Source of the DNA: an uncultured Kiritimatiellota bacterium
Lineage (GTDB): Bacteria; Verrucomicrobiota; Kiritimatiellia; RFP12; UBA1067
Direction: 5' to 3'
Assembly: GCA_934635045.1 (NCBI GenBank)
Contig: CAKTZA010000049.1
Location: 1 to 28,828, forward strand
DNA length: 28,828 nucleotides
Made by a program: the position numbers and the translations under genes. The notes beneath the pieces were generated by a model. That model saw only the letters and a program-made list of their open reading frames with translations. It made no database searches and was not told the DNA's origin. Each line of letters starts with the position of its first letter. Positions within the stretch are counted from its first letter, which is position 1. Below are positions 21,463 to 28,828 of this stretch, piece by piece.

Positions 21463-21497
21463 TATCCGCGAAGACGTCAGCACGGACGTCGCCCGCG

Positions 21498-23324
21498 TCA
21501 CCAGACCCCCTTCGCGCGCCGGAAATACATCGTCTGCCCGATTGCGCGGGCGGCACGGCAGAGCCATTCGTAGGGGCGGTCGACGACATCCACGAAACCG
21601 ATCTCGTAGGCCTCGCCGTCGCCGCGTCCGAGCAGGGGCTGGTCGCGATACTGAAACCAGTGGCAGCCGACGATCAGCGGATGCTGCAGGCAGCCCTGCA
21701 CGAAGCGCGCGAAGCTGCGGGCGCGCTCCCGCTCGTCGTAGACGGGCGCGAGCCCCGGCTTGAACATGCCCCTGTCGTAGGCGCCGAAATGGAACTCGCC
21801 GACGAGAATCGGCTTCTCGTTCCCGTCCGCGAACATCCGCTCAGAAAGATTGTACACCGAGTTCGCATAGGCGTTCACCGTGATGACGTCGCAATGCTTC
21901 GCCGCCGTGCGCCACAGGACGCCCGCCTGACGGAAGCCGACGAAGCGCGAGCCGAGGTAGAGCTTGCCCGGCGCGGCGCGCGCCAGCTCCTCGCGGCAGA
22001 TGCGGAAATAGAGGTCGAGAAAAGGCTCGGCGACCTCCCCGCCGACGTCGGGAATCCACTTCTGGAACTGGAGCTCGTTGTCGACGAAGAAGCCGATGCA
22101 CATCGGGTCTTTCGCCGCGTGCTTCAGCGACCTGTCCGTCGCGAACTTCTCGCGGATCGCCGCGCGCATCGTCGCCTCGAAGTTCGGCGCCGTGAAGTCG
22201 TAGATGTGGAATTTCGGGTGGCGCGGCACGCCTTTGCCGCGTTCGAGCACGCTCGCGACATACGGCTTCTTCGAGAGCAGGCCGAGTTCGGGCGCGCTCC
22301 AGTTTCCGATCGTGTTCAGTCCCCACGAGTCGAACCGCTTCAGCACGAAGTCGAAGTAGTCCGCCGCAAAGTCCTTCTTCCCGAACTTCTTCTCAAGGTT
22401 CCAGACCGTGAACGCCATCTTCCTGTCGGCAGGGATCTCGCCCTGATACCAGTCTGGGTGCTTCGAGGCGTCTGTCACGTCCGTCATGATCCGCGTCACG
22501 TCCAGCCCGACGGAAAAGAAGAGATGCCCGTCAGGCGTGACAAGCCACCACCGGCCGTCGACCTTCTCGGTGCGGAAGCTGCCCGTCGCGGCAAGCTGCG
22601 GGCCGTCCTTCCAGCCGCCGAAGCGGTCCCACGACGCGGGCGGCGGGGCGAGTGCCTTGCGCTCGGCTTCGAGGTCATCGGCGAGATCCCTGTCGGCATG
22701 CACCTTCCCCTTCCATTCGGCATGGGCGAACTGCCCGTACCTGTCGATGAACGGGACGTATCGCTCGGCGGGCACGAATCGCGTCCATTCGGGCTCGCCC
22801 TCCAGCCGCAGGTTCGAGAGCCGCAGTTCGGCCAGGCCCTTCACCTCATCCTCGAACGGCCACTGCATCTTCAGCTGGACGGAGGTGATGTGCTTCGTGT
22901 CGATGACGGCGGGGCCGCGCGCGTTCGTCGGGCACCCGTAGACTTCGGGGTGCGTCAGGAGCAGCCGCATCGTCCGCCTTTCGCCCGGATTCAGCCCGAT
23001 GCCCGTGTTGGCGGACCTGTTCTTTCGCGCAATCGCCGTCGCGTGGTCGCCCGAATCGCCCTGCGCCGCGCCGGCCGAGACGTGCATCGTGAGACGCGCC
23101 TGCCGCGTCGTCGAAAGGTTCTCCACGTCAACGGCCAGATACTTCGCCTGGGAGAAGTCCGCCGCCGGAACCGGATCCCAGCGCAGGCCGGAATCCCACT
23201 CGGCACTCGACAGGTCGAGCCGCACCTGGTTCGGGCCTTCCGGGGTCACACGTGCCCGGTACATGGGCTTGAAGTCGCTCAAGGAGAGCGCCGCGAGCGT
23301 AACGGCGAGGATAGAGCCGAACAT
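21498..23324 (-). CDS. Secreted GH50-type glycoside hydrolase (agarase-like)
   Basis: This 608-residue protein has a short hydrophobic N-terminus (MFGSILAVTLAALSLS). A beta-sandwich-like region (about 20-180) precedes a TIM barrel that has the layout of GH50 beta-agarases: GTNTIGNWS-like NTIGNWSAPELG, GFFVDNELQF with the predicted acid/base Glu417, ILVGEFHFG with the predicted nucleophile Glu510, and a late HWFQYRDQPLLGRGDGEAYEIGFVDVVDRPY. The enzyme probably acts on galactose-containing polymers, but many gut GH50-like proteins have other substrates. It follows the beta-helix gene by 27 bp in the same unit. The signal peptide is weak, and the ribosome-binding site is poor. Family: fairly sure; substrate: not known. 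Confidence 0.8.
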   Translation of the reverse strand: MFGSILAVTLAALSLSDFKPMYRARVTPEGPNQVRLDLSSAEWDSGLRWDPVPAADFSQAKYLAVDVENLSTTRQARLTMHVSAGAAQGDSGDHATAIARKNRSANTGIGLNPGERRTMRLLLTHPEVYGCPTNARGPAVIDTKHITSVQLKMQWPFEDEVKGLAELRLSNLRLEGEPEWTRFVPAERYVPFIDRYGQFAHAEWKGKVHADRDLADDLEAERKALAPPPASWDRFGGWKDGPQLAATGSFRTEKVDGRWWLVTPDGHLFFSVGLDVTRIMTDVTDASKHPDWYQGEIPADRKMAFTVWNLEKKFGKKDFAADYFDFVLKRFDSWGLNTIGNWSAPELGLLSKKPYVASVLERGKGVPRHPKFHIYDFTAPNFEATMRAAIREKFATDRSLKHAAKDPMCIGFFVDNELQFQKWIPDVGGEVAEPFLDLYFRICREELARAAPGKLYLGSRFVGFRQAGVLWRTAAKHCDVITVNAYANSVYNLSERMFADGNEKPILVGEFHFGAYDRGMFKPGLAPVYDERERARSFARFVQGCLQHPLIVGCHWFQYRDQPLLGRGDGEAYEIGFVDVVDRPYEWLCRAARAIGQTMYFRRAKGVW

Positions 23325-23351
23325 GAAGACGATTCCCTTGCCTGTGTGCGG

Positions 23352-25940
23352 TCAGCGGACGATGAAGACGCCGCCCGGAAGGCGCTGGGCCTCGTAGCAG
23401 CCGACGTCGATGGCGCGACCGAACAGGCGCGGATTCCCGGCGAGATCGACGTCTGTCGCAAAAGACGGCGTCGTCCCCCGGTTCGCGAGGCGGCCGCCCG
23501 GCCTCGGCGTGAAGTCCCCGCCGTCGAAATCGACGAAAAGCGCCCCCAGTCCCACGACCCGGAAGCCAGTCGAGTCGCCAAAGAAGGCCGTGCGGTTCGG
23601 CGTCGTGTCCGTCACGCAGCTGTAGACCTTCGTGCGATCCGACAGCGTCGCGCTCGAAAACGCATTCGACGCCGTCTGCCAGTTGCCGGCGATGACGCAG
23701 TTGCGGAATGTCGTGTACCACGACGAATCGCTCCACACGCCTGCCGCCGTCGTGATCGCGCCCTGGACGACGTTCGAGACGATCGAGCAGTTCTCGATGA
23801 CGGCCGTATCGTTGTTTCCGCCAACCTGGAGCCCCGCCGAACCGCGATCGACTTTCGACGGCACATACGTGTTGTAGGCGATCAGCGTGTTGTCAAGGCG
23901 ACCTTTCGAGCCATAGGAGAGGAAGACCGCGCCGCCGGCGCCCCAGGTGTCGTTCGCCGTGCCGGAGACGAGGTTGTTCGTGACCCAGCAATGCGTCAGG
24001 ATGCCGAGTCCGCCAAGCTCAACCCCGCCGCCACCGCCATTTCCGCCGTTGATCGTGATCTGCCCGTGGCGAATGACGCAGTTCGAGACGACACCCGCCA
24101 CGAGGCGCAGGTTGCCGCCGGACTGGTTGTAGACGCGTCCGCCCGCCATCGTCAGGCTTTCGACGCGCGCGTCGGCGTGGGCCACCTCGAACACGCGCCT
24201 GTATTGGCTGCTGGCGCTCGCCGTCGCCGTGTTCGAGACAACCACATCATCCGGCGTCGCGCCCATGCCGCGCACGATGACGGCGCTCGAAATCGTCTGC
24301 TGGGAGCTGACCGCGTAGTGGCCGGGCGCAAGACGCACCTCGCCCGCCTTTCCGCCGTGAAGCGCCAGCGCGTCGGGAAGCGTGTTCAGCCCCGTCTCTT
24401 TCGTCGCATACGGAATCTGCGGCGTTGCCTCCACATTCACCCAGATGACCCCGTAGACCGCCACATAGTCCGTACGCACCTGCGTGAACGTCGCCGAGCC
24501 GCTCGTCGCCGTCAGCGTGACGGTGTAGAGGCCGCCGTCCGCGTAGGCGTGCGCGACGGACGGCTCCGTCGTCACGACCGGATCTGTGCCGTCACCGAAG
24601 TCCCAGGAATAGCTGACTTCGCCCTCGGCATGCGCGGCATACGCGGTGAAGACGATTTCCTCGCCCGGATGTTCACGTCCGCTGAGGGACGCGCTGAACG
24701 TCGCGTAGAACGTCTCCGGCTGACGTTCATGGCAGCCGATGTCAATTGTGCCGACGGTTCGCGGCGCGCCCATGAGGTCGGTTTCGCTCGCGTCCTGGCG
24801 ACGCGGATCGTTCACGCCCCCTTCCGCCAGCACGCCGCCAGCCGCCGGACGGTAGTCGCCGTTCGCATAGTCGACAAAGCCCGACGTGTCATTCAGCAGG
24901 ACAAGCCCCGGATACGAATTCGCCGCAAAGCCGCTGTCCGCCCCGACGGCGCAGTTCACGAACGCGCCCGCCGCGCCGGGCTTGTTGCCGGCCCAGTCGC
25001 GGTTCGTCCCGTCCGACTTCCGGTTGCCGTAGATGACCGTGTTGTAGAGGAACTGCGAAACGTTCCAGGACCAGATGCCGGCCCCGACATTGTTCACGAT
25101 CGTGAGGTTGTAGAGGTGCGTGCTGCCGCCGGGCAGGACAAGGCCGCCGCACGAGCTCTCGGCGATCAGGCAGTCCTCGACCACGGCCGACGATGAATAG
25201 TAGACGATGAGCGACGCCGCATTCGGATCGGCCGAATAGCCGTGCGATCCGCCCATCAGCCGACAGCGCGACAGGCGAACCGCATCTTTGAGGAAGACGT
25301 TCACGCCGTATCTGCCCGAGACGTTGCCGATCGCCCCGTCCTCAATCAGGCAGTCTTCCACGACGGTGCCGTTGCCCTGAAGATAGACGTTGCCGCCTTC
25401 ACCACCGCTGGACGTGCCGCCGGAAATCGTGCAGCTGCGGATCGTCGCCGCCAAACCGGACGCCACGTAGACGTTGCCGCCGTCGCCTGTCGATGTGCCG
25501 TCCCGAATCACGCAGTCGACCAGCGTACCGCCGGTCATGTAGACGGCGCCACCGTTCGCGGTCTTGTTCGCCGTATTGCCGACGATGGTCACATTCGTGA
25601 TGCAGGCTGTCGACGCCGTCTTGAGCGTCCGATAGGTGTCGCCGGCCTGAATGACCACGGCCGCGCGCGTCTCGCCCATGCCGACGAGCGCACATTTCAC
25701 TTCGGGGGCATTTCGGGTCGTCGTCGTGTAAGTGCCCGCCGCCACGTAAATCGAATCCCCTGCGACCGCCACTGAAATCGCCTTGTCGACCGTCGCGAAT
25801 GCCGCCTCGGCGCTCAGCCCGTCGTCGTTGTCGCTGTCCGAACCATCCGGCGAGACGTAGTAGTCCGTTGCAAACACGGACACGCCGCAAACCAAGGCGC
25901 AAGCAAGAATGGCGCGCTTTCCTGTCATGATGTGGTGCAT
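23352..25940 (-). CDS. Secreted right-handed beta-helix protein with PKD domain
   Basis: This 862-residue protein has a signal peptide (hydrophobic ILACALVCGVSVFA, cleavage near residue 24). Residues about 25-400 form a right-handed beta-helix (YYVSPDGSDSDNDDGLS opening and repeated GG.VYM/VVEDCLI rungs). A PKD domain follows (YSWDFGDG near 440), then a second beta-helix (about 500-860). Both helices end with a choice-of-anchor-Q-like motif (ETDLMGAPRTVGTIDIGCHE and DVDLAGNPRLFGRAIDVGCYE), which points to an internal duplication. AGGAGG 6 nt before ATG 25940 is the best ribosome-binding site in the window. Such proteins usually act on, or hold, polysaccharide at the cell surface. A lyase activity cannot be read from the sequence. 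Confidence 0.87.
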   Translation of the reverse strand: MHHIMTGKRAILACALVCGVSVFATDYYVSPDGSDSDNDDGLSAEAAFATVDKAISVAVAGDSIYVAAGTYTTTTRNAPEVKCALVGMGETRAAVVIQAGDTYRTLKTASTACITNVTIVGNTANKTANGGAVYMTGGTLVDCVIRDGTSTGDGGNVYVASGLAATIRSCTISGGTSSGGEGGNVYLQGNGTVVEDCLIEDGAIGNVSGRYGVNVFLKDAVRLSRCRLMGGSHGYSADPNAASLIVYYSSSAVVEDCLIAESSCGGLVLPGGSTHLYNLTIVNNVGAGIWSWNVSQFLYNTVIYGNRKSDGTNRDWAGNKPGAAGAFVNCAVGADSGFAANSYPGLVLLNDTSGFVDYANGDYRPAAGGVLAEGGVNDPRRQDASETDLMGAPRTVGTIDIGCHERQPETFYATFSASLSGREHPGEEIVFTAYAAHAEGEVSYSWDFGDGTDPVVTTEPSVAHAYADGGLYTVTLTATSGSATFTQVRTDYVAVYGVIWVNVEATPQIPYATKETGLNTLPDALALHGGKAGEVRLAPGHYAVSSQQTISSAVIVRGMGATPDDVVVSNTATASASSQYRRVFEVAHADARVESLTMAGGRVYNQSGGNLRLVAGVVSNCVIRHGQITINGGNGGGGGVELGGLGILTHCWVTNNLVSGTANDTWGAGGAVFLSYGSKGRLDNTLIAYNTYVPSKVDRGSAGLQVGGNNDTAVIENCSIVSNVVQGAITTAAGVWSDSSWYTTFRNCVIAGNWQTASNAFSSATLSDRTKVYSCVTDTTPNRTAFFGDSTGFRVVGLGALFVDFDGGDFTPRPGGRLANRGTTPSFATDVDLAGNPRLFGRAIDVGCYEAQRLPGGVFIVR

Positions 25941-25976
25941 CGTAAGCCTCCTTCTTTGGTCTTTAAAACTTTTGAT

Positions 25977-25985
25977 AGTTTACCA
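25977..25985 (-). promoter_or_regulatory. Extended -10-like box TGGTAAACT for the beta-helix/GH50 operon
   Basis: TGGTAAACT on the minus strand is a 7/9 match to TGNTATAAT and lies 36 bp before ATG 25940. The C10 run at 25996-26005 falls where the -35 region would be. Confidence 0.4.
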
Positions 25986-25995
25986 AATGAAGCTA

Positions 25996-26005
25996 CCCCC
26001 CCCCC
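25996..26005. repeat. Homopolymer run of 10 C between divergent promoters
   Basis: Ten C in a row lie 11 bp upstream of the -10 of the beta-helix operon, in the intergenic region shared with the XylR-type regulator. Homopolymers of this length slip in replication and are a known route to phase variation when they sit in promoters. Confidence 0.8.
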
Positions 26006-26009
26006 TAAC

Positions 26010-26056
26010 TAAAACCGCACACGTGACATAACCATTTCCGCTTGCGCCTAAACCGC
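26010..26056. promoter_or_regulatory. Candidate operator half-sites TAAA(A)CCGC, two direct copies
   Basis: TAAAACCGC (26010-26018) and TAAACCGC (26049-26056) are direct repeats about 39 bp apart in the 145-bp divergent gap. AraC-type proteins often bind directly repeated half-sites. Only two copies are seen, so support is thin. Confidence 0.25.
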
Positions 26057-26070
26057 GATTATGGTATGAT
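26042..26070 (+). promoter_or_regulatory. Promoter of the XylR-type regulator: TTGCGC, 17 bp, TGG-TATGAT
   Basis: TTGCGC (26042-26047) and TATGAT (26065-26070) are separated by 17 bp, with TGG just before the -10 box. ATG 26086 follows 15 nt later and has no ribosome-binding site. Confidence 0.6.
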
Positions 26071-26085
26071 TCCCCTCACGTCGAA

Positions 26086-27237
26086 ATGGATACCATCCTC
26101 TTCATAACCGATCTCAATGCGCGTTCCCGCGTCTACCAGTATGCGGGAGCGCAGGAAGTCGTCGTCGGTTCCGGGATGCGCATCGAGGCGGTCGAGCTCG
26201 TCCGCCTGACCGAGCCGCTTGCGGATGTCGTCGCCTACTGGCAGCCGGTCGGCATCATCCTCGAAGGCGCCTGCAACCGGGAGATTCCTTCGGAGACCTT
26301 TCGCGGTGTCCCGCTCGTCCATCTTGACCCGCCCGACTGGACGCTGGAAGACCCGTCGGCCTTTACCGTGCTCAACGATGCGGAAGCCATTGCCGACCTC
26401 GCCTTCCAGGAACTCGCAGACTGTCCCTCGCTCGCCTTCGTCGGCTGGAATCCAGACGTCGGGTGGAGCCACCGACGCAAGGCCCGCTTCGCCGCCCGCG
26501 CCGCCGCACACGGAAAAGTGTGCTTCGCCCTGACGGATTCGCTCACGTTCGGGAACAAGGCCGAATTCGCCGCGAGGCTGCGCCCGTTCCTCGCCGGGCT
26601 TCCCGTCGGCTGCGGCATCTTCGCCGTCAACGACGCCTATGCCTCGGACGTGCTGAACGCCTGTCTCCAGCTCGGCCGACCCGTTCCGGGCGACATCCGG
26701 GTCGTCGGCGTGGACGACGACCCGACGTTCTGCGACAACACGCATCCGTCACTGACCAGCGTGCATCCGAGCTTCAGGACCAGCGGACGGCTCGCGGCGG
26801 AACTCCTGCTGAAACGCCTGGCCAACCCCAGGCTCCAGCCGCAGAAGCTCACCTATTCGCCGATCGGGCTCACCCGGCGGCTCTCCTCACGACGGCTGAA
26901 GCCCTCAAAGACCCCAATCGGAGAGGCGCTCGACTACATCCGCCGCGAGGCCTGCAACGGGCTCACCGCGACGGACGTCGTCAAGTTCCTCGGCCTTTCC
27001 GAGCGCGCCGCCGAAAACCGCTTCAAGAGCGCCACGGGACGGACGATCGTCGAAGAGATCATCTCCGTCCGAATGGAGCGCGTATTCGAGCTCCTGAAGA
27101 AGCCGAACCAGATCATGGAGCCCATCGCCAACCTCTGCGGATGGGGTTCGTCCATCTACCTGAAGCGGCTCTTCAAGGCCCGGACGGGCCTCACCATGAG
27201 CGAGTGGCGCGCACAGAACACGGTCGCAGAAAGCTGA
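26086..27237 (+). CDS. XylR-type transcription regulator (sugar-binding domain plus AraC domain)
   Basis: This 383-residue protein is a paralog of the regulator at 3114-4280. The effector domain (residues 1 to about 270) contains WQPVGIILEGACN, VPLVHLDPPDW, CGIFAVNDAYASDVL and VVGVDDDPTFCDNTHPSLTSV. The AraC double helix-turn-helix follows (GEALDYIRREACNG, VRMERVFELLKK, IANLCGWGSSIYLKRLFKART). It is divergent from the beta-helix/GH50 operon with 145 bp between start codons, so it most likely controls that operon in response to a released sugar. There is no ribosome-binding site and the leader is only about 8 nt. The stop overlaps a CTG that could begin the transposase frame (CTGA). Confidence 0.92.
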   Translation: MDTILFITDLNARSRVYQYAGAQEVVVGSGMRIEAVELVRLTEPLADVVAYWQPVGIILEGACNREIPSETFRGVPLVHLDPPDWTLEDPSAFTVLNDAEAIADLAFQELADCPSLAFVGWNPDVGWSHRRKARFAARAAAHGKVCFALTDSLTFGNKAEFAARLRPFLAGLPVGCGIFAVNDAYASDVLNACLQLGRPVPGDIRVVGVDDDPTFCDNTHPSLTSVHPSFRTSGRLAAELLLKRLANPRLQPQKLTYSPIGLTRRLSSRRLKPSKTPIGEALDYIRREACNGLTATDVVKFLGLSERAAENRFKSATGRTIVEEIISVRMERVFELLKKPNQIMEPIANLCGWGSSIYLKRLFKARTGLTMSEWRAQNTVAES

Positions 27238-27250
27238 ATGACTCACTCGA

Positions 27251-27282
27251 GGAAGGCAGGAAGGAGGGTCGGAAGGAGGGTC
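27251..27282. repeat. 12-bp tandem repeat GGAAGGAGGGTC at the transposase N-terminus
   Basis: GGAAGGAGGGTC occurs twice in a row (27259-27282), preceded by a partial GGAAGGCA. In the transposase frame it encodes EGRKEGRKEG. It replaces the expected conserved N-terminus of the transposase. Confidence 0.8.
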
Positions 27283-27846
27283 AGCCCCGTAACTTCAGGC
27301 AGAACCGTTGCGCCCACCGCGCGTTCTTCCTCACGGAAGAGGAGCGCACGCGCTTTGTCGACCGGCTTTGGCGCGTCGCGCGCTTTTCCGGCGTGGAGGT
27401 TTTGGCGTACTGCATCATGAGCAACCATTTCCATCTCCTCGTCTACGTCCCCGAGCCGCCGCCCCTGTCGGACGAGGACCTGCTCGCGCGCATCAGGGTG
27501 TTCTATACGGGGGAGCGGCTGTCTGAGATCCTTCGGGACTGGAAGCGGATTGTCCAGTCGAAGGACGACGCTGGGCGAATCCGCTTCCGCGAGCGGTTCC
27601 TTAGGCGGATGCATGACGTCAGCGCCTTCATGAAGACGCTGAAGCAGAATTCGACGGTGTCCTACAACTGCCGGAGCGCCCATGCGGGCACGATGTGGGA
27701 GGCACGCTTCCGCGCGCGGGAGTACCTGCCGGACGAGAGGTGCGCGCTGATGAATGTTGCCGCATACATCGACCGCAACCCTGTCAAGGCGAAGATGGTC
27801 CCTTGTCCGGATGAGTATGCGTGGTGCGGCTTTGCGGCGGCCTGCA

Positions 27847-27854
27847 GGGGGGGG
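27847..27854. repeat. G8 run at the transposase frame break
   Basis: Eight consecutive G mark the point where the protein similarity moves from one frame to another. One more G would join them. Confidence 0.85.
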
Positions 27855-28342
27855 ATTCGCGCTGCATCGACGGCTATCGGTTTATCTATTCGTTTGCCCC
27901 CTTGGCGTGGTCTCAGATCCGGGAGATGCACGAGAAGTCGATTCGTCTGGTCTTGAAGGAACTTGACGACGAATGCCTGTCCGGCCCGGCGAGGAAAGGT
28001 CTCTCGGTTGACGAGGAGAAGATGCAGAAAGCTCGGCAGAAGACATTTGAACAGGTCGAGGTGTCTGTCCCCAGGATGGTTCCCCGGCTGCTGGCCCGAG
28101 GCAGCAACAAGGTCGCGGCAGATATCCTTGGACTGCTGAAGGACGGCCCGAAAAGTCCGTCGGAACTGCGCGAGGCCCTCGGCCTTTCCAGCGCGAACTA
28201 TCTGACGGCACGCTACCTGACGCCGCTGGCGCGCGCGGGGTTCATCGATGCCGTGGGTGCAGAGAGCCGTCACTCGCCGCAGCGGAAGTACGGACTCCTG
28301 CCGAAGGGGAGGACGGCAGTCGGATGACCTGCTCCACCACTC

Positions 28343-28702
28343 TTACTCCACCAATGACCCTCGGCCCCCCGCCGGCAAGCCGTGACCCTCGTTCCCGAAG
28401 GCCAACGCATCGCCCGGCTCGAACGAACAGTCGTAAAGCGAACGCGTGCCCCGTGTGGAGAGGAAAAAGAGACGGCGCGGCCGCTCTGACTCCAGATAGT
28501 CATCCCACGTGTCGTGGATGGCCTTTTCGAGGTGTGGCCAATAGTCAAGCCCAGCCCGCGCGACGGACTTGTCATCCAGACGGAATCCAAGAGGGCGCAC
28601 CAGGTTCAGCTTCACGCCAAGCCCGACACACAGACGCCCGATGGCCCCTGTATTATGCGGTATCTCAGGCCTCAACAGCACAATTGAAAAAGGAAGTCCC
28701 AT
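28343..28702 (-). pseudogene. trmL: trmL (tRNA C34/U34 2'-O-methyltransferase) lacking its C-terminal knot end
   Basis: The 119-residue frame starts like TrmL (MGLPFSIVLLRPEIPHNTGAIGRLCVG) and keeps LVRPLGFRLDDKSVARAGLDYW and ALAFGNEGHGLP. SPOUT enzymes of this group are about 155 residues and end with the SAM-binding knot (a IPM..xSLNLSxAV segment). Here that segment is missing: after GLP the frame reads AGGRGSLVE and stops, 15 bp from the end of the transposase frame. No remainder is found in the other frames nearby. ATG 28702 is the likely start. The gene is probably inactive, cut by the transposase-associated rearrangement. Confidence 0.75.
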
Positions 28703-28705
28703 CAC

Positions 28706-28762
28706 ATCCTATGCACCCTATCCTATGCACTGGGGTCTGACCCCAATTTTGCCCCAATTTTG
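28706..28762. repeat. Short tandem repeats and a REP-like palindrome upstream of trmL
   Basis: Three elements are packed here: ATCCTATGCACCCT followed by ATCCTATGCACTGG (14-bp period, 28706-28733); GGGGTCTGACCCC (28732-28744, 6-bp arms around a central T); and CCCCAATTTTG twice (28741-28762). The palindrome is the REP-like core also seen, degenerate, at 3034-3047. Its nearness to a REP transposase is what is expected of such elements. Confidence 0.8.
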
Positions 28763-28828
28763 TATTTCTGATGCCGCGAACTCGGCTTCTCCGGCATCGC
28801 CAACGCGAGAATGCCTTGTTCAACCATC
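28763..28828. other. Window end without an assignable gene
   Basis: A minus-strand frame from the window edge (MVEQGILALAMPEKPSSRHQ at 28827 and on to a stop at 28723) is open but runs through the repeats and is not recognised. It may be the end of a gene lying beyond the window, or chance. Confidence 0.2.

Larger units (their letters stand above)
27234..28327 (+). pseudogene. REP-associated tyrosine transposase with C-terminal winged helix, frameshifted at a G run
   Basis: The first frame (27234 to the G run) carries the Y1 transposase HUH motif in YCIMSNHFHLLVYVP and the catalytic-Tyr segment VAAYIDRNPVKAKMV. After the G8 run (27847-27854), the matching continuation lies in the -1 frame: DSRCIDGYRFIYSFAPL, LVLKELDDECL, and a winged-helix tail (LLKDGPKSPSELREALGL, YLTPLARAGFIDAV) up to the stop at 28327. 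Nine G instead of eight would restore one frame. No ATG fits the first frame and the usual YHV.SR N-terminus is missing, so the start is uncertain; CTG 27234, overlapping the regulator stop, is one option. A sequencing error, phase variation or decay could explain the break. Confidence 0.75.

Noticed and set aside
21463..21497. GACGTC-containing inverted repeat as a terminator of the GH50 operon
   Set aside because: There is no T-run after it and the stems are short. It is more likely chance in G+C-rich DNA.
20937..25196. Very long plus-strand open frames, such as 20937-25196, 18277-20922, 9047-11587 and 3105-4499
   Set aside because: They are antisense to well-supported minus-strand genes, rich in Arg/Ala/His as expected of G+C-rich shadows, and have no family motifs.

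Overview
The window is a GC-rich bacterial chromosome segment (coding regions look about 65-70% G+C, with A/T-rich promoters). It most resembles the PVC superphylum, probably an uncultured Kiritimatiellota/Lentisphaerota-like anaerobe from a gut or similar habitat. That placement is inference. It rests on XylR-type sugar-binding/AraC regulators, a GH50-type glycosidase, beta-helix/PKD surface proteins with choice-of-anchor-Q-like motifs, REP-type tyrosine transposases, and a carboxyltransferase with a fused biotin domain next to glycogen synthase. I see no rRNA, tRNA or CRISPR array.

Layout. Almost everything from 1 to 25940 reads on the minus strand, in these blocks (transcription runs toward lower coordinates): (i) beta-helix/PKD protein plus GH50-type glycosidase (25940-21498), with a divergent XylR/AraC-type regulator at 26086; (ii) a McsA/McsB-derived hybrid protein plus ClpC (21443-18079); (iii) a long operon RpiB-GlyA fusion, Era, secreted TPR protein, ExbB, ExbD, small membrane protein, PyrE (17976-10970); (iv) biotin-dependent carboxyltransferase, GlgA, RsfS, TrmB, MtaB (10894-5451); (v) MFS permease plus a second XylR/AraC regulator (5416-3114); (vi) two AAA_14/DUF4143 ATPases of visibly lower G+C (3006-1714 and 1437-244), separated by a rhamnosidase remnant and bracketed by a 63-bp direct repeat. 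On the right are a frameshifted REP transposase (+), a truncated trmL (-) and REP-like palindromes.

Expression signals. Every TATAAT I could find (positions 1488, 3016, 5424, 10904, 18025, 21454) lies just upstream of the first gene of a block and is preceded by TGN, giving an extended -10 box TGNTATAAT. In four cases the start codon lies only 7-10 nt after the box, which predicts leaderless or nearly leaderless mRNAs. Within blocks, genes are joined by 4-bp GTGA or ATGA overlaps.

The most unusual items are: a ClpC-linked protein that joins a McsA zinc finger to the C-terminal half of McsB but lacks the arginine-kinase catalytic half; a ribose-5-phosphate isomerase B/serine hydroxymethyltransferase fusion; short tandem repeats of many different unit sequences at gene borders, two of which are read in frame inside Era and MtaB; and a transposase with an added winged-helix tail and a broken frame at a G8 run.
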